A stretch of 35,686 nucleotides of DNA from Liquorilactobacillus uvarum DSM 19971 (GCF_001434935.1 NZ_AZEG01000020.1:1-35686); one strand, 5' to 3'. Counted from the first letter of the stretch, positions 7,403-15,879 are shown. Notes: generated from the sequence alone by a model not told the origin. Made by a program: numbers and translations.

Positions 7403-8620
7403 ATGTTTGAAAGAAGAATTTATTGGGCGATTAGTGCATATTTTTTCTTTTTCTTTGTTAGTTTTGCAGCATGTTATTCTTTATACTCAATTTGGTTAAG
7501 CAAGTCCATTGGGTTAAATGGAACCGATTCAGGTATTGTTTTTGGACTAAATGCTGCAGTAACACTTGTGGCGCAACCACTTTATGGATATGTTCTCGAC
7601 AAATTAGGTTTAAAGAAAAATGTACTAATTTTTTTGGGGATTTTACTGGCTTTTTCTGGGCCTTTTTTTATATATGTCTATGGAGCATTGTTAACTAGTA
7701 ATCTGATAATTGGTTCGTTAATAGGTGGGGCATATGTTGGAGTGGGATTTCAAGCTGGTTCAAGTGCACTTGAATCCTATGCACAAAAGATTAGTTTGAA
7801 GTATGGTTTTGAATATGGAAGGGCCAGAATGTGGGGTTCGTTAGGTTGGGCAGCAATTACCTTTTTTGCAGGTAAACTCTTTACCCTTAATCCGGATTAC
7901 AATTATTGGATCGCCTCGGGTTCAGCTGTAATTATGCTGGTAATTATTTTAGGGACTAAGATTGATGTTAGTCAAGAAGATTTAAAGCAGTCGCAATCAG
8001 TCTCATTCGGTGATTTAAGAGCATTACTTAAGCTGAAAGATTTTTGGGTATTGGTGCTTTTCTCATTAGGAGTGACCTGTGCATATAATTTATACGATCA
8101 GCAGTATGCGGCTTATTTTTATACTTTGTTTGCTTCAAAAGCTCAAGGTAGTCAAGTATATGGATATGTTAATTCACTACAAGTGATTCTTGAAGCGGGA
8201 ATGATGTTTGCGGCACCTAAACTAGTGAACAAGATAGGGGCTAGGAATTCATTGCTTTTAGCGGGACTCGTCATGTCAATTAGAATTATTCTTTCAGGGG
8301 TTGTTTCAGGACCGCTCTTGTTAGCTATTATGAAATTGGCTGAGGCATTCGAAATACCGGTATTTCTAGTAGCTATTTTTAAATATCTTAACGAGAATTT
8401 TGAAATACGCTTGTCATCAATCCTATATCTTTTCGGTTTTCAATTTTCACGTCAACTTGGTCAGATTGTTTTATCAATTCTAATCGGCAGTGCCTACGAT
8501 CAATTTGGATTTAGAAAGTCTTATATTTTATTAGGGGCCTTGGCATTACTTTTCGATATTATTTCATTTTTTATGTTAAAAAAATCTGATGCTAAAAATG
8601 TAAAATCGCATGTTTTTTAA
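7403..8620 (+). CDS. MFS oligosaccharide:H+ symporter of the LacY/CscB family
   Basis: Twelve-helix sugar:proton symporter, 405 aa, TC 2.A.1.5 type. Similarity to E. coli LacY and CscB is visible along the whole length. Glu124 and Arg142 (in GRARMWG) match LacY Glu126 and Arg144 of the sugar site; Arg294 (MSIRI) and Glu317 (FEIP) match Arg302 and Glu325 of proton coupling. Two positions differ: LacY His322 is Glu314 here, and Glu269 is Val, with Glu264 three residues later in a LEA motif that I recall from sucrose permeases. The substrate is therefore probably a disaccharide such as sucrose rather than lactose. The gene stands alone with its own promoter and a putative cre site, and no hydrolase is adjacent; the nearest GH32 genes are 3.5 kb away. 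Shine-Dalgarno is weak. Confidence 0.85.
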   Translation: MFERRIYWAISAYFFFFFVSFAACYSLYSIWLSKSIGLNGTDSGIVFGLNAAVTLVAQPLYGYVLDKLGLKKNVLIFLGILLAFSGPFFIYVYGALLTSNLIIGSLIGGAYVGVGFQAGSSALESYAQKISLKYGFEYGRARMWGSLGWAAITFFAGKLFTLNPDYNYWIASGSAVIMLVIILGTKIDVSQEDLKQSQSVSFGDLRALLKLKDFWVLVLFSLGVTCAYNLYDQQYAAYFYTLFASKAQGSQVYGYVNSLQVILEAGMMFAAPKLVNKIGARNSLLLAGLVMSIRIILSGVVSGPLLLAIMKLAEAFEIPVFLVAIFKYLNENFEIRLSSILYLFGFQFSRQLGQIVLSILIGSAYDQFGFRKSYILLGALALLFDIISFFMLKKSDAKNVKSHVF

Positions 8621-8639
8621 AGGAAATGATTAAATAGGT

Positions 8640-8756
8640 TCAATGGCCGTGTGTTCAAAGAAATATTTTTGGCTTTGTTCATAGTCCAGGTGAAGAAGAG
8701 AGCGGAGAAAGAAAAACAAGAATCTGGTTCCCAGAACTGACCAAAAAATAAAGTCA
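8640..8756 (+). pseudogene. Possible gene remnant (C-terminal coding fragment with frameshift)
   Basis: Between the symporter and the DUF1801 gene, one frame reads FNGRVFKEIFLALF and a shifted frame continues HSPGEEESGERKTRIWFPEL to a stop at about 8754. The composition looks like coding sequence, but there is no start codon or ribosome site, and two frames are needed. It is probably the decayed 3' end of a gene I do not recognise. Confidence is low. Confidence 0.25.
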
Positions 8757-8793
8757 TGATATAGTTATTTAAAAAGTGAAGGATGTGGATTTA

Positions 8794-9225
8794 ATGGTTA
8801 AACAAAGTTTTTCTGATTTTGAAAGAGAAGCTATGAGAGAACGTGCACGGGAAATTAGAAATGAACAAGGCAAAAAAAAGAACCCATCTGCTGATCTACT
8901 TGAAAAAATTGCTGAAATGCCTGAAAATGAAGCCTTCATCGCGTCTCAATTAGATCTGCTTGTGCAAAAATTAGCCCCGCAATTGCATCCTAAAACATGG
9001 TATGGAATGCCAGCTTACGCTAATGATGATGGCAAGGTAGTATTGTTTTTTCAAACAGCATCTAAGTTCAAAACACGTTATAATACACTGGGTTTCAATG
9101 ATAATGCGATTTTGGATGACGGCGACATGTGGCCTACAGCATATGCACTTAATGTTTGGAACGAGAAAATCAGTGGACAAGTTGGTGCATTAATTAAAAA
9201 AGCTACCCAAAAAGATAATAAATAA
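8794..9225 (+). CDS. DUF1801 / YdhG-like conserved protein
   Basis: Soluble protein of 143 aa; ATG 8794 is preferred to the GTG at 8776 because GAAGGA lies 10 nt upstream of it. The N-terminal third is a charged helix (SFSDFEREAMRERAREIR). The rest carries the PKTWYGMPAY motif followed by a beta-rich part with VLFFQTASKFKTRY, as in DUF1801 proteins (YdhG/YjbR-CyaY-like fold). Proteins of this fold are often small stress-related or metal- or ligand-binding proteins, but their function is not established. It is a single gene with a strong terminator. Confidence 0.7.
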   Translation: MVKQSFSDFEREAMRERAREIRNEQGKKKNPSADLLEKIAEMPENEAFIASQLDLLVQKLAPQLHPKTWYGMPAYANDDGKVVLFFQTASKFKTRYNTLGFNDNAILDDGDMWPTAYALNVWNEKISGQVGALIKKATQKDNK

Positions 9226-9248
9226 AGTCTTATAAAATTTGTAGCAAG

Positions 9249-9293
9249 TATGCTTTGATTAAGTTCTATGTCTCATGATCAAAGTATATTTTT
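9249..9293 (+). terminator. Intrinsic terminator of the DUF1801 gene
   Basis: An 11-bp stem (9249-9259 with 9278-9288, one G-T wobble) with an 18-nt loop, followed by a five-T run. Confidence 0.75.
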
Positions 9294-9720
9294 GAGTTTT
9301 TCAAGTATTAGAATTGATCATTTTGTTTCTCAAAACATTAGAGCATCAAAGTATTATTCGCTAATTAGGCAATTTGTCTTTCTGGTGATGTAACTATATC
9401 AATTAATAGTCAAGAAAATCGTAGCCTTTCGTTGACCACAAATTCTTCCTCGTTTCGCAGAGAGTCACAAGACGGAAGAATTTTGGAGTCTTGTAACACG
9501 TTTGATAGAATTCAAAATTTCATAATAACTTAAATATTAACTACATCTAAAAAAAATATTTAATTATTGAAACTTGCTAATCAGCTGTTTCAATATACTG
9601 AACATCAATTGAAATAGTATCCAAACACGAATTCAAAGAGTGGTTCCAAGAAAAATGGAACTGCTCTTTTTATGTAGAGCGTGAAAGGAATAAAGTTCAA
9701 TTCGACCAAGTATAATTTTT
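9294..9720. other. Convergent intergenic region with several inverted repeats, no gene seen
   Basis: No ORF with a ribosome site is visible on either strand. It contains a 10-bp perfect inverted repeat (9440-9449 with 9474-9483), an overlapping 7-bp repeat (9467-9473 with 9488-9494), an 8-bp repeat (9566-9573 with 9587-9594), and the terminator hairpin at 9636-9671. Confidence 0.6.
9636..9671. terminator. Terminator hairpin downstream of the AraC-type gene
   Basis: A 12-bp stem (9636-9647 with 9657-9668, two G-T wobbles) and a 9-nt loop. On the plus strand the U-run is CTCTTTTT; on the minus strand, the direction of the regulator gene, only three Us follow. It probably serves convergent transcription from both sides, more strongly on plus. 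Confidence 0.65.
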
Positions 9721-10566
9721 TTATTTCAAGAGCCGTTTGTTGTTTGAACGGTAAATACTAGGGGAAAGACCAGTGAAATGTTTGAAGGCTCTCGAGAAGT
9801 GTAATGGGTTAGAGTAACCGCACGAGTATGCAATAATATTGATCCAATCATCAGTTGTTTCCAATAATTCACGGGCTTTGCGCATCCGGCATTTTGTTAA
9901 ATATTCTTTTGGCCCCACACCGATGACCTTTTTAAAAATCTTATATAAATAAGTACGATCCAGCGACATGTATTCAACAACATCATTGATGGTGATGGGA
10001 GTTTCGTAGTTGTTATGGATGTATTGCAAAGCTTTTGTAAAGAGTTTGTCAGAAGAGTTTTGTTCTTCTTGTAAATTTTTAGGGTACATTATTTGCAGTT
10101 GATCTAGAATCTGCAGGAGTTTGGATGTGTAGATAAGATCATTTTCGCGTTCCATATGGGATAGTTCTAAGAGTTCAAAAATTTTATCGCGAATAATTTG
10201 CGCATGATGATCACTAATAAAGAAGATTGGATTTGTATGGTTAATGTTTATTCTTTTCATATACTCAATAGCCAATTTTCCGGTAAAACGAATCCAATGG
10301 GTCGTCCATGGATCGTACTTGTCAGCGGACATGGTCACAATTTTTTGCGGTTCGATAAAAAAGAATGCACCTTTAGTTAAAGTATATTTTTTGTTATTGC
10401 TGGTGAAAAAGCCTTTCCCAGCTGAAACATAATGAATCATATACCCCGTTCTCCCAGCGGGCCCGTACGTATGCATAGGTTTGGCCAAATCGCTGCCGCC
10501 AGATGATAGATACAGATAGGGATTATAAACTTTGTTGTTAAAACCATAAAATTGCACCATTGACAT
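9721..10566 (-). CDS. AraC/XylS-family transcriptional regulator of the fructoside operon (MsmR/RafR-like)
   Basis: Transcription factor of 281 aa. The N-terminal half (about 1-160) is a cupin sugar-binding domain, with RTGYMIHYVSAGKG near residue 39. The C-terminal 100 residues hold two helix-turn-helix units: TINDVVEYMSLDRTYLYKIF, then the AraC signature ending IIAYSCGYSNPLHFSRAFKH. It is transcribed divergently from the PTS/GH32 operon, with a shared 136-bp region, so it most likely activates that operon when sugar is present, as MsmR and RafR do for alpha-galactoside and sucrose genes. AAGGAGA precedes two in-frame ATGs (10566 and 10560); both are possible starts. Confidence 0.88.
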   Translation of the reverse strand: MSMVQFYGFNNKVYNPYLYLSSGGSDLAKPMHTYGPAGRTGYMIHYVSAGKGFFTSNNKKYTLTKGAFFFIEPQKIVTMSADKYDPWTTHWIRFTGKLAIEYMKRININHTNPIFFISDHHAQIIRDKIFELLELSHMERENDLIYTSKLLQILDQLQIMYPKNLQEEQNSSDKLFTKALQYIHNNYETPITINDVVEYMSLDRTYLYKIFKKVIGVGPKEYLTKCRMRKARELLETTDDWINIIAYSCGYSNPLHFSRAFKHFTGLSPSIYRSNNKRLLK

Positions 10567-10610
10567 GATCTCCTTGCATTATTTCGCTATGTTTATGCAA
10601 CATTTTACCA

Positions 10611-10639
10611 TATGATAAGCGTTTTCACAATTCTATAAT
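10611..10639 (+). promoter_or_regulatory. Promoter of the PTS/GH32 operon
   Basis: A perfect TATAAT (10634-10639) with only a poor -35 (TATGAT, 10611-10616) at 17 bp. This suits a promoter that needs an activator, here probably the divergent AraC-type protein. The putative cre site overlaps the -35. Confidence 0.6.
10614..10627 (+). promoter_or_regulatory. Putative cre site (CcpA operator) of the PTS/GH32 operon
   Basis: The last 12 bases, TAAGCGTTTTCA, fit the WAANCGNTNWCA part of the consensus perfectly; the first two (GA instead of TG) do not. It overlaps the -35 region, so CcpA would compete with activator or polymerase. Confidence 0.6.
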
Positions 10640-10702
10640 AAAGATATTAAGAAATCCTGCAGGCTCTTATTTTAGTTAAATATTTTACCGGGGGGTAATT
10701 TT

Positions 10703-12154
10703 ATGAAACACGAACGCGAAACTTATGAAAAGATTTCTGATGGTATTCTGCCAGCAATTGGAGGAAAAGATAACGCTATTGAGGCGTTTCATTGTGCAAC
10801 GAGGCTTAGAATAAACTTGAAAGATACAAGCAAAGTCAATACTGATGCAATTTCTCAGTTAGACCTTGTAAAAGGAGTTAATATTAACCGGAATCAGCTA
10901 CAAATTATTTTTGGTGCAGGTTTAGTTGATGAAGTGACTTCCGTTTTTATTCAACATACGGGTATTCCTGCTCAAAGTACGGAGAATAATGTAACAGAGA
11001 AAGCTGCAGATGACCCGAAACAAGAAAAAAGCTGGTTTTCGCGTTTTCTTGATGATTTGACGGGTGTCTTTTCAGATATTCTGCCAGGAATCTTAGCCGG
11101 TGGTATTTTAATCGGTGTCAATAATTTATTTACACAAAAAATATTTGGCAGTCAGTCATTGGTTCAAGCAATACCAGGTTTAAGTGGTATTTCAGTGATT
11201 ATAAATCTAGGTGCATCTGGAATTTTTGCAATGCTGCCGCTGCTGGTTTGTTATGCCGCTACTAAAAGATATGGTGGCCGACCGGTGATGGGGTTGGCAA
11301 TCGGAACAGTTATGATGTCTTCAAGTCTTCCATCGATGGCCGATGTACAAACAGGTGCTGCTAAAGCTTTGATTGCTAATATCTTTGGCTGGCATCTGTC
11401 GCTGACAAGTTTTGGTGGACAAATTATTGTGGCATTAATAATGGGGTATGTTGTTGCAAAGACAGACAACTTCTTTCAAAAGAAACTTCCAGGTGTTATT
11501 CAATTCGTCTTAGCCCCAATGTTGACAATCCTGGTGGCCTCATTCCTGCTTTTTATGGTGATCGGACCAGTCGGAGTGGCGCTCTCAACTTGGATCACAA
11601 ATGGTTTGGTTTGGATGTCCAGTGCGTTTGGAATTTTTGGATATATTATTTTTGGCGGTATTCAGCAATTAATTGTTATTACAGGTCTGCATAATATGTT
11701 TGGAGCAGTTGAGGCACAATTAATAGCTACGACGAAGTATGATTTCCTAAATCCGCTCTTTTCAGGATCTTTAATGGGACAAGGCGGTGGAGTTCTGGGA
11801 TATATGCTGCTTAACCGCAAAAATAAAAAAACTCAGGAAGTGGGTGTCTCAGCTTTCTTCTCCGTTTTATTTGGAATATCTGAACCTGCTTTATTCGGAA
11901 TCAACATTAAAAATCGCTATCCGTTGATTGGAGGGTGTATCGGTGGAGCTGTAGCAGGTGGCTATACTTATTTAACCCAAATCACAGCTGTTGCATTTGG
12001 TACAACAGGGGTGACTGGTATTGCAATTGCAGCACCGCAAAACAACGGTTACTTGAACTATATTTTAATGAATTTGATTGGATGTTTGGTTGGAATGATC
12101 GCAACAATCATAATTGGAAAGTTTTTCACCAAAAAACAAAATGAAGCTGTCTAG
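10703..12154 (+). CDS. PTS beta-glucoside/sucrose-family enzyme IIBC
   Basis: Membrane permease of the phosphotransferase system, Glc/Bgl/Scr superfamily, 483 aa. The IIB domain (about 1-85) has phosphorylated Cys31 in HCATRLR. The IIC domain (about 110-475) has around ten membrane segments, including the GLHNMFGAVEAQL region. There is no IIA domain; that is supplied by the separate gene at 13714. Flanking GH32 genes indicate import of a beta-fructoside (sucrose or a short fructo-oligosaccharide) as its 6-phosphate, as for ScrA. The ribosome site is an unusual run of six G (10690-10695) 7 nt before the ATG. Confidence 0.88.
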   Translation: MKHERETYEKISDGILPAIGGKDNAIEAFHCATRLRINLKDTSKVNTDAISQLDLVKGVNINRNQLQIIFGAGLVDEVTSVFIQHTGIPAQSTENNVTEKAADDPKQEKSWFSRFLDDLTGVFSDILPGILAGGILIGVNNLFTQKIFGSQSLVQAIPGLSGISVIINLGASGIFAMLPLLVCYAATKRYGGRPVMGLAIGTVMMSSSLPSMADVQTGAAKALIANIFGWHLSLTSFGGQIIVALIMGYVVAKTDNFFQKKLPGVIQFVLAPMLTILVASFLLFMVIGPVGVALSTWITNGLVWMSSAFGIFGYIIFGGIQQLIVITGLHNMFGAVEAQLIATTKYDFLNPLFSGSLMGQGGGVLGYMLLNRKNKKTQEVGVSAFFSVLFGISEPALFGINIKNRYPLIGGCIGGAVAGGYTYLTQITAVAFGTTGVTGIAIAAPQNNGYLNYILMNLIGCLVGMIATIIIGKFFTKKQNEAV

Positions 12155-12187
12155 TTAAGGCATAGGCTTAGCATGGAGGACAAGAGA

Positions 12188-13702
12188 ATGGTTAACAAAT
12201 CTGCACAATTCAAGAATATGGTCAAGCATATCAGCCAGGTCCCTGAAAGTATAGTTAGACAAGAGGAGAAGCTGACAGCTGCTAGTCCATTTCGACAAAA
12301 ATTTCATATCGAAGCCAAGTCGGGTTTCTTGAATGATCCAAATGGACTCAGTTTTTTTAACGGGAAATATCACTTATTCTATCAGTGGACACCTTTAGCT
12401 TTTAAACAAAATCCATCGATCTGGCATCATGGTTGGTATCATTTGATCTCATCTGATTTGGTAAATTGGCAGGATATGGGTCCAGCCATTGAAAGTGATA
12501 CATCTTTGGACAAACATGGTACTTATTCTGGAAGTGCGATTGCAGTCGATGATAAACTATTTTGCATGTATACTGGTAATACATGGGCCAATACTCAAAC
12601 TGATGATTGGAGACGATTACCATACCAAGTTGGAGCTTGGATGGATCAGAAAAACCAGTTTAAGAAAATTGATAAACCATTGATTACCGATACTTTTTCA
12701 GATTGTACTGGACATCTCCGTGATCCTAAAATTTGGATGCACGATAATAATTATTATGCGATTTTAGGTGCGCAGCGCAAAAATTTGACGGGGACAGCTA
12801 AAATTATTAAATCGGCAGGTCGTGACTTAACGAGCTGGCAAAAATACGGCGAACTAAAAACTAATGAACCATATTTAGGGTACATGTGGGAATGCCCTGA
12901 TTATTTTGAATTGAATGGGCGAGGAGTATTACTTTTCAGTCCACAGGGACTGTCCGCTGAGGATGATTATTATAACAATATTTATCAAACAGGTTATTTT
13001 ATCGGAGAGCCATTAGATTATGACACACTTGAGTTTAAGCATGGAAAATTTCATGAATTAGATGCAGGGTTTGATTTCTATGCTTCACAGACTTTGGAGG
13101 CACCGGATGGACGACGAATAATGTTCGCGTGGTTTGGCATTTCTGAAATTGACTATCCAACCACAAAATATCATTATTCTGGTTGCTTAACAATTCCGCG
13201 TGAATTGATCGTCAAAGATAAAAAGTTATTGCAACGTCCAATTAAAGAATTGGAAAAATTACGAAAAAAAGAAATTCAAAAATATGTGCTTGTTGATGGG
13301 CTGACAGAGCTAAGCATTACTGAAAATATAACGCAAGAATTAGATTTTGAAGTTGATCTAAGTTCAGCAGACAAATTTGTGCTTGATTTACGGGCAAATC
13401 AAGATAATTCACAACATACTAGATTGATTATTGATAAAAATGAGCAATGTTGTCTGCTTTCCCGAAAGAAAAGCGGAATATCTTTTGCGGAAAAGTATGG
13501 AGTTGAACGAAGAAGGCGAATCAAATTCGCACGAAGTCTTCGTGTTCATATTTTTATTGATGTTTCTTCAGTTGAAATTTTTATTGGTAAAGGTGAGGTA
13601 GTTTTTTCAGCAAGAATTTTTCCAAATGATGAACAAACAAAAATTTTTGCACAAAGTATAGGTGGAAAAAGTCATTTAGTTGGCAAGATCTGGGACTTAT
13701 AG
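12188..13702 (+). CDS. GH32 beta-fructosidase, sucrose-6-phosphate hydrolase-like (first copy)
   Basis: Cytoplasmic glycoside hydrolase family 32, 504 aa, no signal peptide. ATG 12188 is chosen because GGAGG ends 8 nt before it; an in-frame ATG at 12173 overlaps that site. Five-blade propeller motifs: nucleophile Asp50 in FLNDPNGL (usual form WMNDPNGL, so Trp-Met is Phe-Leu here), Asp179 in LRDPK, and acid/base Glu235 in MWECPDYF. The C-terminal beta-sandwich covers about 370-504. It hydrolyses a phosphorylated beta-fructoside from the adjacent IIBC. Relative to the second copy it has a longer N-terminus and altered residues around the fructose pocket, so its substrate may differ from plain sucrose-6-phosphate. 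Confidence 0.88.
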   Translation: MVNKSAQFKNMVKHISQVPESIVRQEEKLTAASPFRQKFHIEAKSGFLNDPNGLSFFNGKYHLFYQWTPLAFKQNPSIWHHGWYHLISSDLVNWQDMGPAIESDTSLDKHGTYSGSAIAVDDKLFCMYTGNTWANTQTDDWRRLPYQVGAWMDQKNQFKKIDKPLITDTFSDCTGHLRDPKIWMHDNNYYAILGAQRKNLTGTAKIIKSAGRDLTSWQKYGELKTNEPYLGYMWECPDYFELNGRGVLLFSPQGLSAEDDYYNNIYQTGYFIGEPLDYDTLEFKHGKFHELDAGFDFYASQTLEAPDGRRIMFAWFGISEIDYPTTKYHYSGCLTIPRELIVKDKKLLQRPIKELEKLRKKEIQKYVLVDGLTELSITENITQELDFEVDLSSADKFVLDLRANQDNSQHTRLIIDKNEQCCLLSRKKSGISFAEKYGVERRRRIKFARSLRVHIFIDVSSVEIFIGKGEVVFSARIFPNDEQTKIFAQSIGGKSHLVGKIWDL

Positions 13703-13713
13703 GAGGAAAGAGT

Positions 13714-14202
13714 ATGTTTAAATTCTTAAAAAAATCTGTTCTAGAAGCAGATAATCATTTGTATACGCCAATAGCAGGGCAAGTTCGTTCCATAACAGAA
13801 TCATCTGATGCAATGTTTTCTCAAAAAATGATGGGTGACGGTTTTGTCGTTTTTCCAACTTCTGAAGAAATTGTCAGTCCTGTAGCGGCTGAAATAACGA
13901 TGATAGCAGATACTAAACACGCAATCGGCTTAAAAATGGCGAATGATGTCGAAATTTTGATTCATTTGGGTATAGATACAGTAAATTTGCAGGGAAAACC
14001 TTTCAACTTAGTAGTTAAAGTCGGTGATATTTTGAAACCGGGAGATAAAATCGGTTCCATGGATCTCAAACAGATTGACGAAGCAGGTCTAGCCAGTGAA
14101 GTAATGGTTGTTTTAACGAATTCAGATGATAAAATTTCAAAATTACAGTTGTCTGACGAAAAATTCGCTGCCGGTGAGAAAGTTGGAGAAATGTTTTTGT
14201 AA
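13714..14202 (+). CDS. Stand-alone PTS enzyme IIA, glucose (Crr) type
   Basis: Soluble phosphocarrier of 162 aa, starting 11 bp after the GH32 stop with AGGAGG in front. Both family histidines are present: His69 in DTKHAIGLK and the phosphorylated His84 in ILIHLGIDTV. It accepts phosphate from HPr and gives it to Cys31 of the IIBC protein, completing the IIABC system. In many lactobacilli this domain is fused to IIBC. Here it is a separate gene placed after the hydrolase. It could also serve other IIA-less permeases of the Glc superfamily in this cell. Confidence 0.92.
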   Translation: MFKFLKKSVLEADNHLYTPIAGQVRSITESSDAMFSQKMMGDGFVVFPTSEEIVSPVAAEITMIADTKHAIGLKMANDVEILIHLGIDTVNLQGKPFNLVVKVGDILKPGDKIGSMDLKQIDEAGLASEVMVVLTNSDDKISKLQLSDEKFAAGEKVGEMFL

Positions 14203-14227
14203 TTTTTGAAAAAGTTTAATTGATTTG

Positions 14228-14257
14228 TTGACAAGATGAAATGGCAATCACTATATT
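14228..14257 (+). promoter_or_regulatory. Possible internal promoter before the second GH32 gene
   Basis: A perfect TTGACA (14228-14233), an 18-bp spacer and TATATT (14252-14257). TTGACAAG (14228-14235) recurs inverted as CTTGTCAA (14296-14303), which together with TTGACTTGTCAA (14292-14303) could be an operator pair. This would allow separate expression of the second hydrolase. Confidence 0.45.
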
Positions 14258-14344
14258 TAATATCGTATATCTTTTTGATGTGTCGCGCGTTTTGACTTGT
14301 CAAGAAAACCGTTTAACTTATTCGGAGGGTGTGAGAAATCAAGC

Positions 14345-15733
14345 ATGAATATTATAACAAATGAACGTTATCGTCAGAATTATCATATTATGCCACCGCG
14401 GGGTTGGATGAATGATCCGAACGGATTATGCTTTTTCAAGGGTTACTATCATGTCTTTTTCCAATATCACCCATACAGTGCCGAATGGGGTCCGATGCAT
14501 TGGGGTCATGTCAGAAGTTTGGATTTAGTTCACTGGGAAGAATGTCCTGTTGCATTAACCCCTGGGAATCCTGAAGATAAGGATGGCTGTTTTTCTGGAA
14601 GTGCGGTAGTGAAAGATAATAAAATGTACCTGATATATACTGGTCATCATTACGTAGAAGGCACACGGCAGCAGAAATTTTGGCAGAATCAAAATATTGC
14701 AGTCAGTGAAGATGGACTCCATTTTCAAAAGTACGATGGAAATCCGATAATTGCGAAGCCACCAGACGACAATAGTGATGATTTTAGAGATCCAAAGGTC
14801 TGGCACAAAAAAGATGTTTGGTATATGGTATTAGGAAGTCAGGATAAGAGTAAACAAGGCAGAGTACTTCTGTATCGCTCTAAAGATTTGTTCAAGTGGG
14901 ATTATCTGAAAGTATTAACGGCGGCAGATCCAACTGCTAACGAAGGCTACATGTGGGAGTGTCCAGATTATTTTGAACTAGATGGTAAAAACCTTCTGCT
15001 AGTCTCACCACAAGGGATCAACGCAGAACATGGAATGTTCAAAAATATCCATCAGACAGGATACTTCATTCTTGATCAAGATAAAGACAGCAAAAGTGCA
15101 TTCCATGAACTGGATTCGGGGCATGATTTTTATGCAACACAAACGTGTATGACAGAGGATGGCAGAAGAATTATGTTTGCTTGGATGGACATGTGGGAAA
15201 CAGAAATGCGGGAACAATCAGATGGCTGGGCAGGAACAATGACGATCCCGCGTGAGTTGACAATGCATGGGGATAGATTGTATGCATTTCCGATAGCAGA
15301 ACTAAAGGGACTCAGGAGCAAGTTGTTATTTACGCAAAACAAACTCAGCAAGGAAATTATTTTTAAAAGCAGTTCGCACGCATTAGAGATCAATGCAGAT
15401 CTTGGTTGGGCAAATTCTAAGACAAGTATTTATTTCAAACTGAGTGATAAAGTTAAAAAACAAATTCTTACAATTGAATTTAACCCACAAGAACGAAAAG
15501 CTTATTTGCGAAGAATGGGAGAAGATGGAGAACGGCAGGCCCCTTTAAGCTTGATGCAGCAATTAAAGCTGAAAATATATGTCGACAGTTCCTCTATTGA
15601 ACTTTTTATTAATGGTGGAGAAAGTAGTTTTAGCGAACGCTTTTATGCAGAAGGCGGACTAAATTTTAATTTTAGTTCAGAGAATCTGATTAGGCAGCAG
15701 TTGAATGTTTATTGTTTAAAGGAAAATCAGTAA
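14345..15733 (+). CDS. GH32 beta-fructosidase, sucrose-6-phosphate hydrolase (second copy)
   Basis: Cytoplasmic GH32 enzyme of 462 aa. It has the standard motifs: Asp24 in GWMNDPNGL, Asp149 in FRDPK, Glu205 in MWECPDYF, and GCFSGSAV at 81-88. This is the more orthodox ScrB/SacA-like copy. The start is uncertain: ATG 14345 fits the family N-terminus but its nearest strong Shine-Dalgarno (GGAGGG at 14324-14329) is about 15 nt away. A TTG at 14297 would add 16 residues without a ribosome site. It follows the IIA gene after 142 bp that hold a possible promoter, and closes the fructoside operon. No fructokinase gene is linked. Confidence 0.9.
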   Translation: MNIITNERYRQNYHIMPPRGWMNDPNGLCFFKGYYHVFFQYHPYSAEWGPMHWGHVRSLDLVHWEECPVALTPGNPEDKDGCFSGSAVVKDNKMYLIYTGHHYVEGTRQQKFWQNQNIAVSEDGLHFQKYDGNPIIAKPPDDNSDDFRDPKVWHKKDVWYMVLGSQDKSKQGRVLLYRSKDLFKWDYLKVLTAADPTANEGYMWECPDYFELDGKNLLLVSPQGINAEHGMFKNIHQTGYFILDQDKDSKSAFHELDSGHDFYATQTCMTEDGRRIMFAWMDMWETEMREQSDGWAGTMTIPRELTMHGDRLYAFPIAELKGLRSKLLFTQNKLSKEIIFKSSSHALEINADLGWANSKTSIYFKLSDKVKKQILTIEFNPQERKAYLRRMGEDGERQAPLSLMQQLKLKIYVDSSSIELFINGGESSFSERFYAEGGLNFNFSSENLIRQQLNVYCLKENQ

Positions 15734-15834
15734 GATTTTTATCAGTAAAAAACTTAAATGCATTTGTTGTCCAATAAGCAAAAGGTCTTGCTTCAAAATC
15801 AGACAGTAGCAAGTTAAGTGTAATTAAAGAGCAT

Positions 15835-15879
15835 AGCCATTTAGAGATTGTTTTCATTCAGTTTCTGATTGGCTTTTTT
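15835..15879 (+). terminator. Probable terminator of the PTS/GH32 operon
   Basis: AGCCA (15835-15839) pairs with TGGCT (15870-15874), followed by TTTTTT; a second short helix (AGA/TCT) is possible inside. The stem is weak but the U-run is good. The rest of 15734-16014 holds nothing else that I recognise. Confidence 0.45.

Noticed and set aside
14290-14310. Possible cre site near AAGAAAACCGTTTAAC
   Set aside because: Only about 10 of 14 consensus positions match, and both conserved ends fail.
14331-14348. Five-codon GTG mini-ORF overlapping the second GH32 start
   Set aside because: The ribosome site is only 2 nt from the GTG, and nothing supports translation; probably chance.
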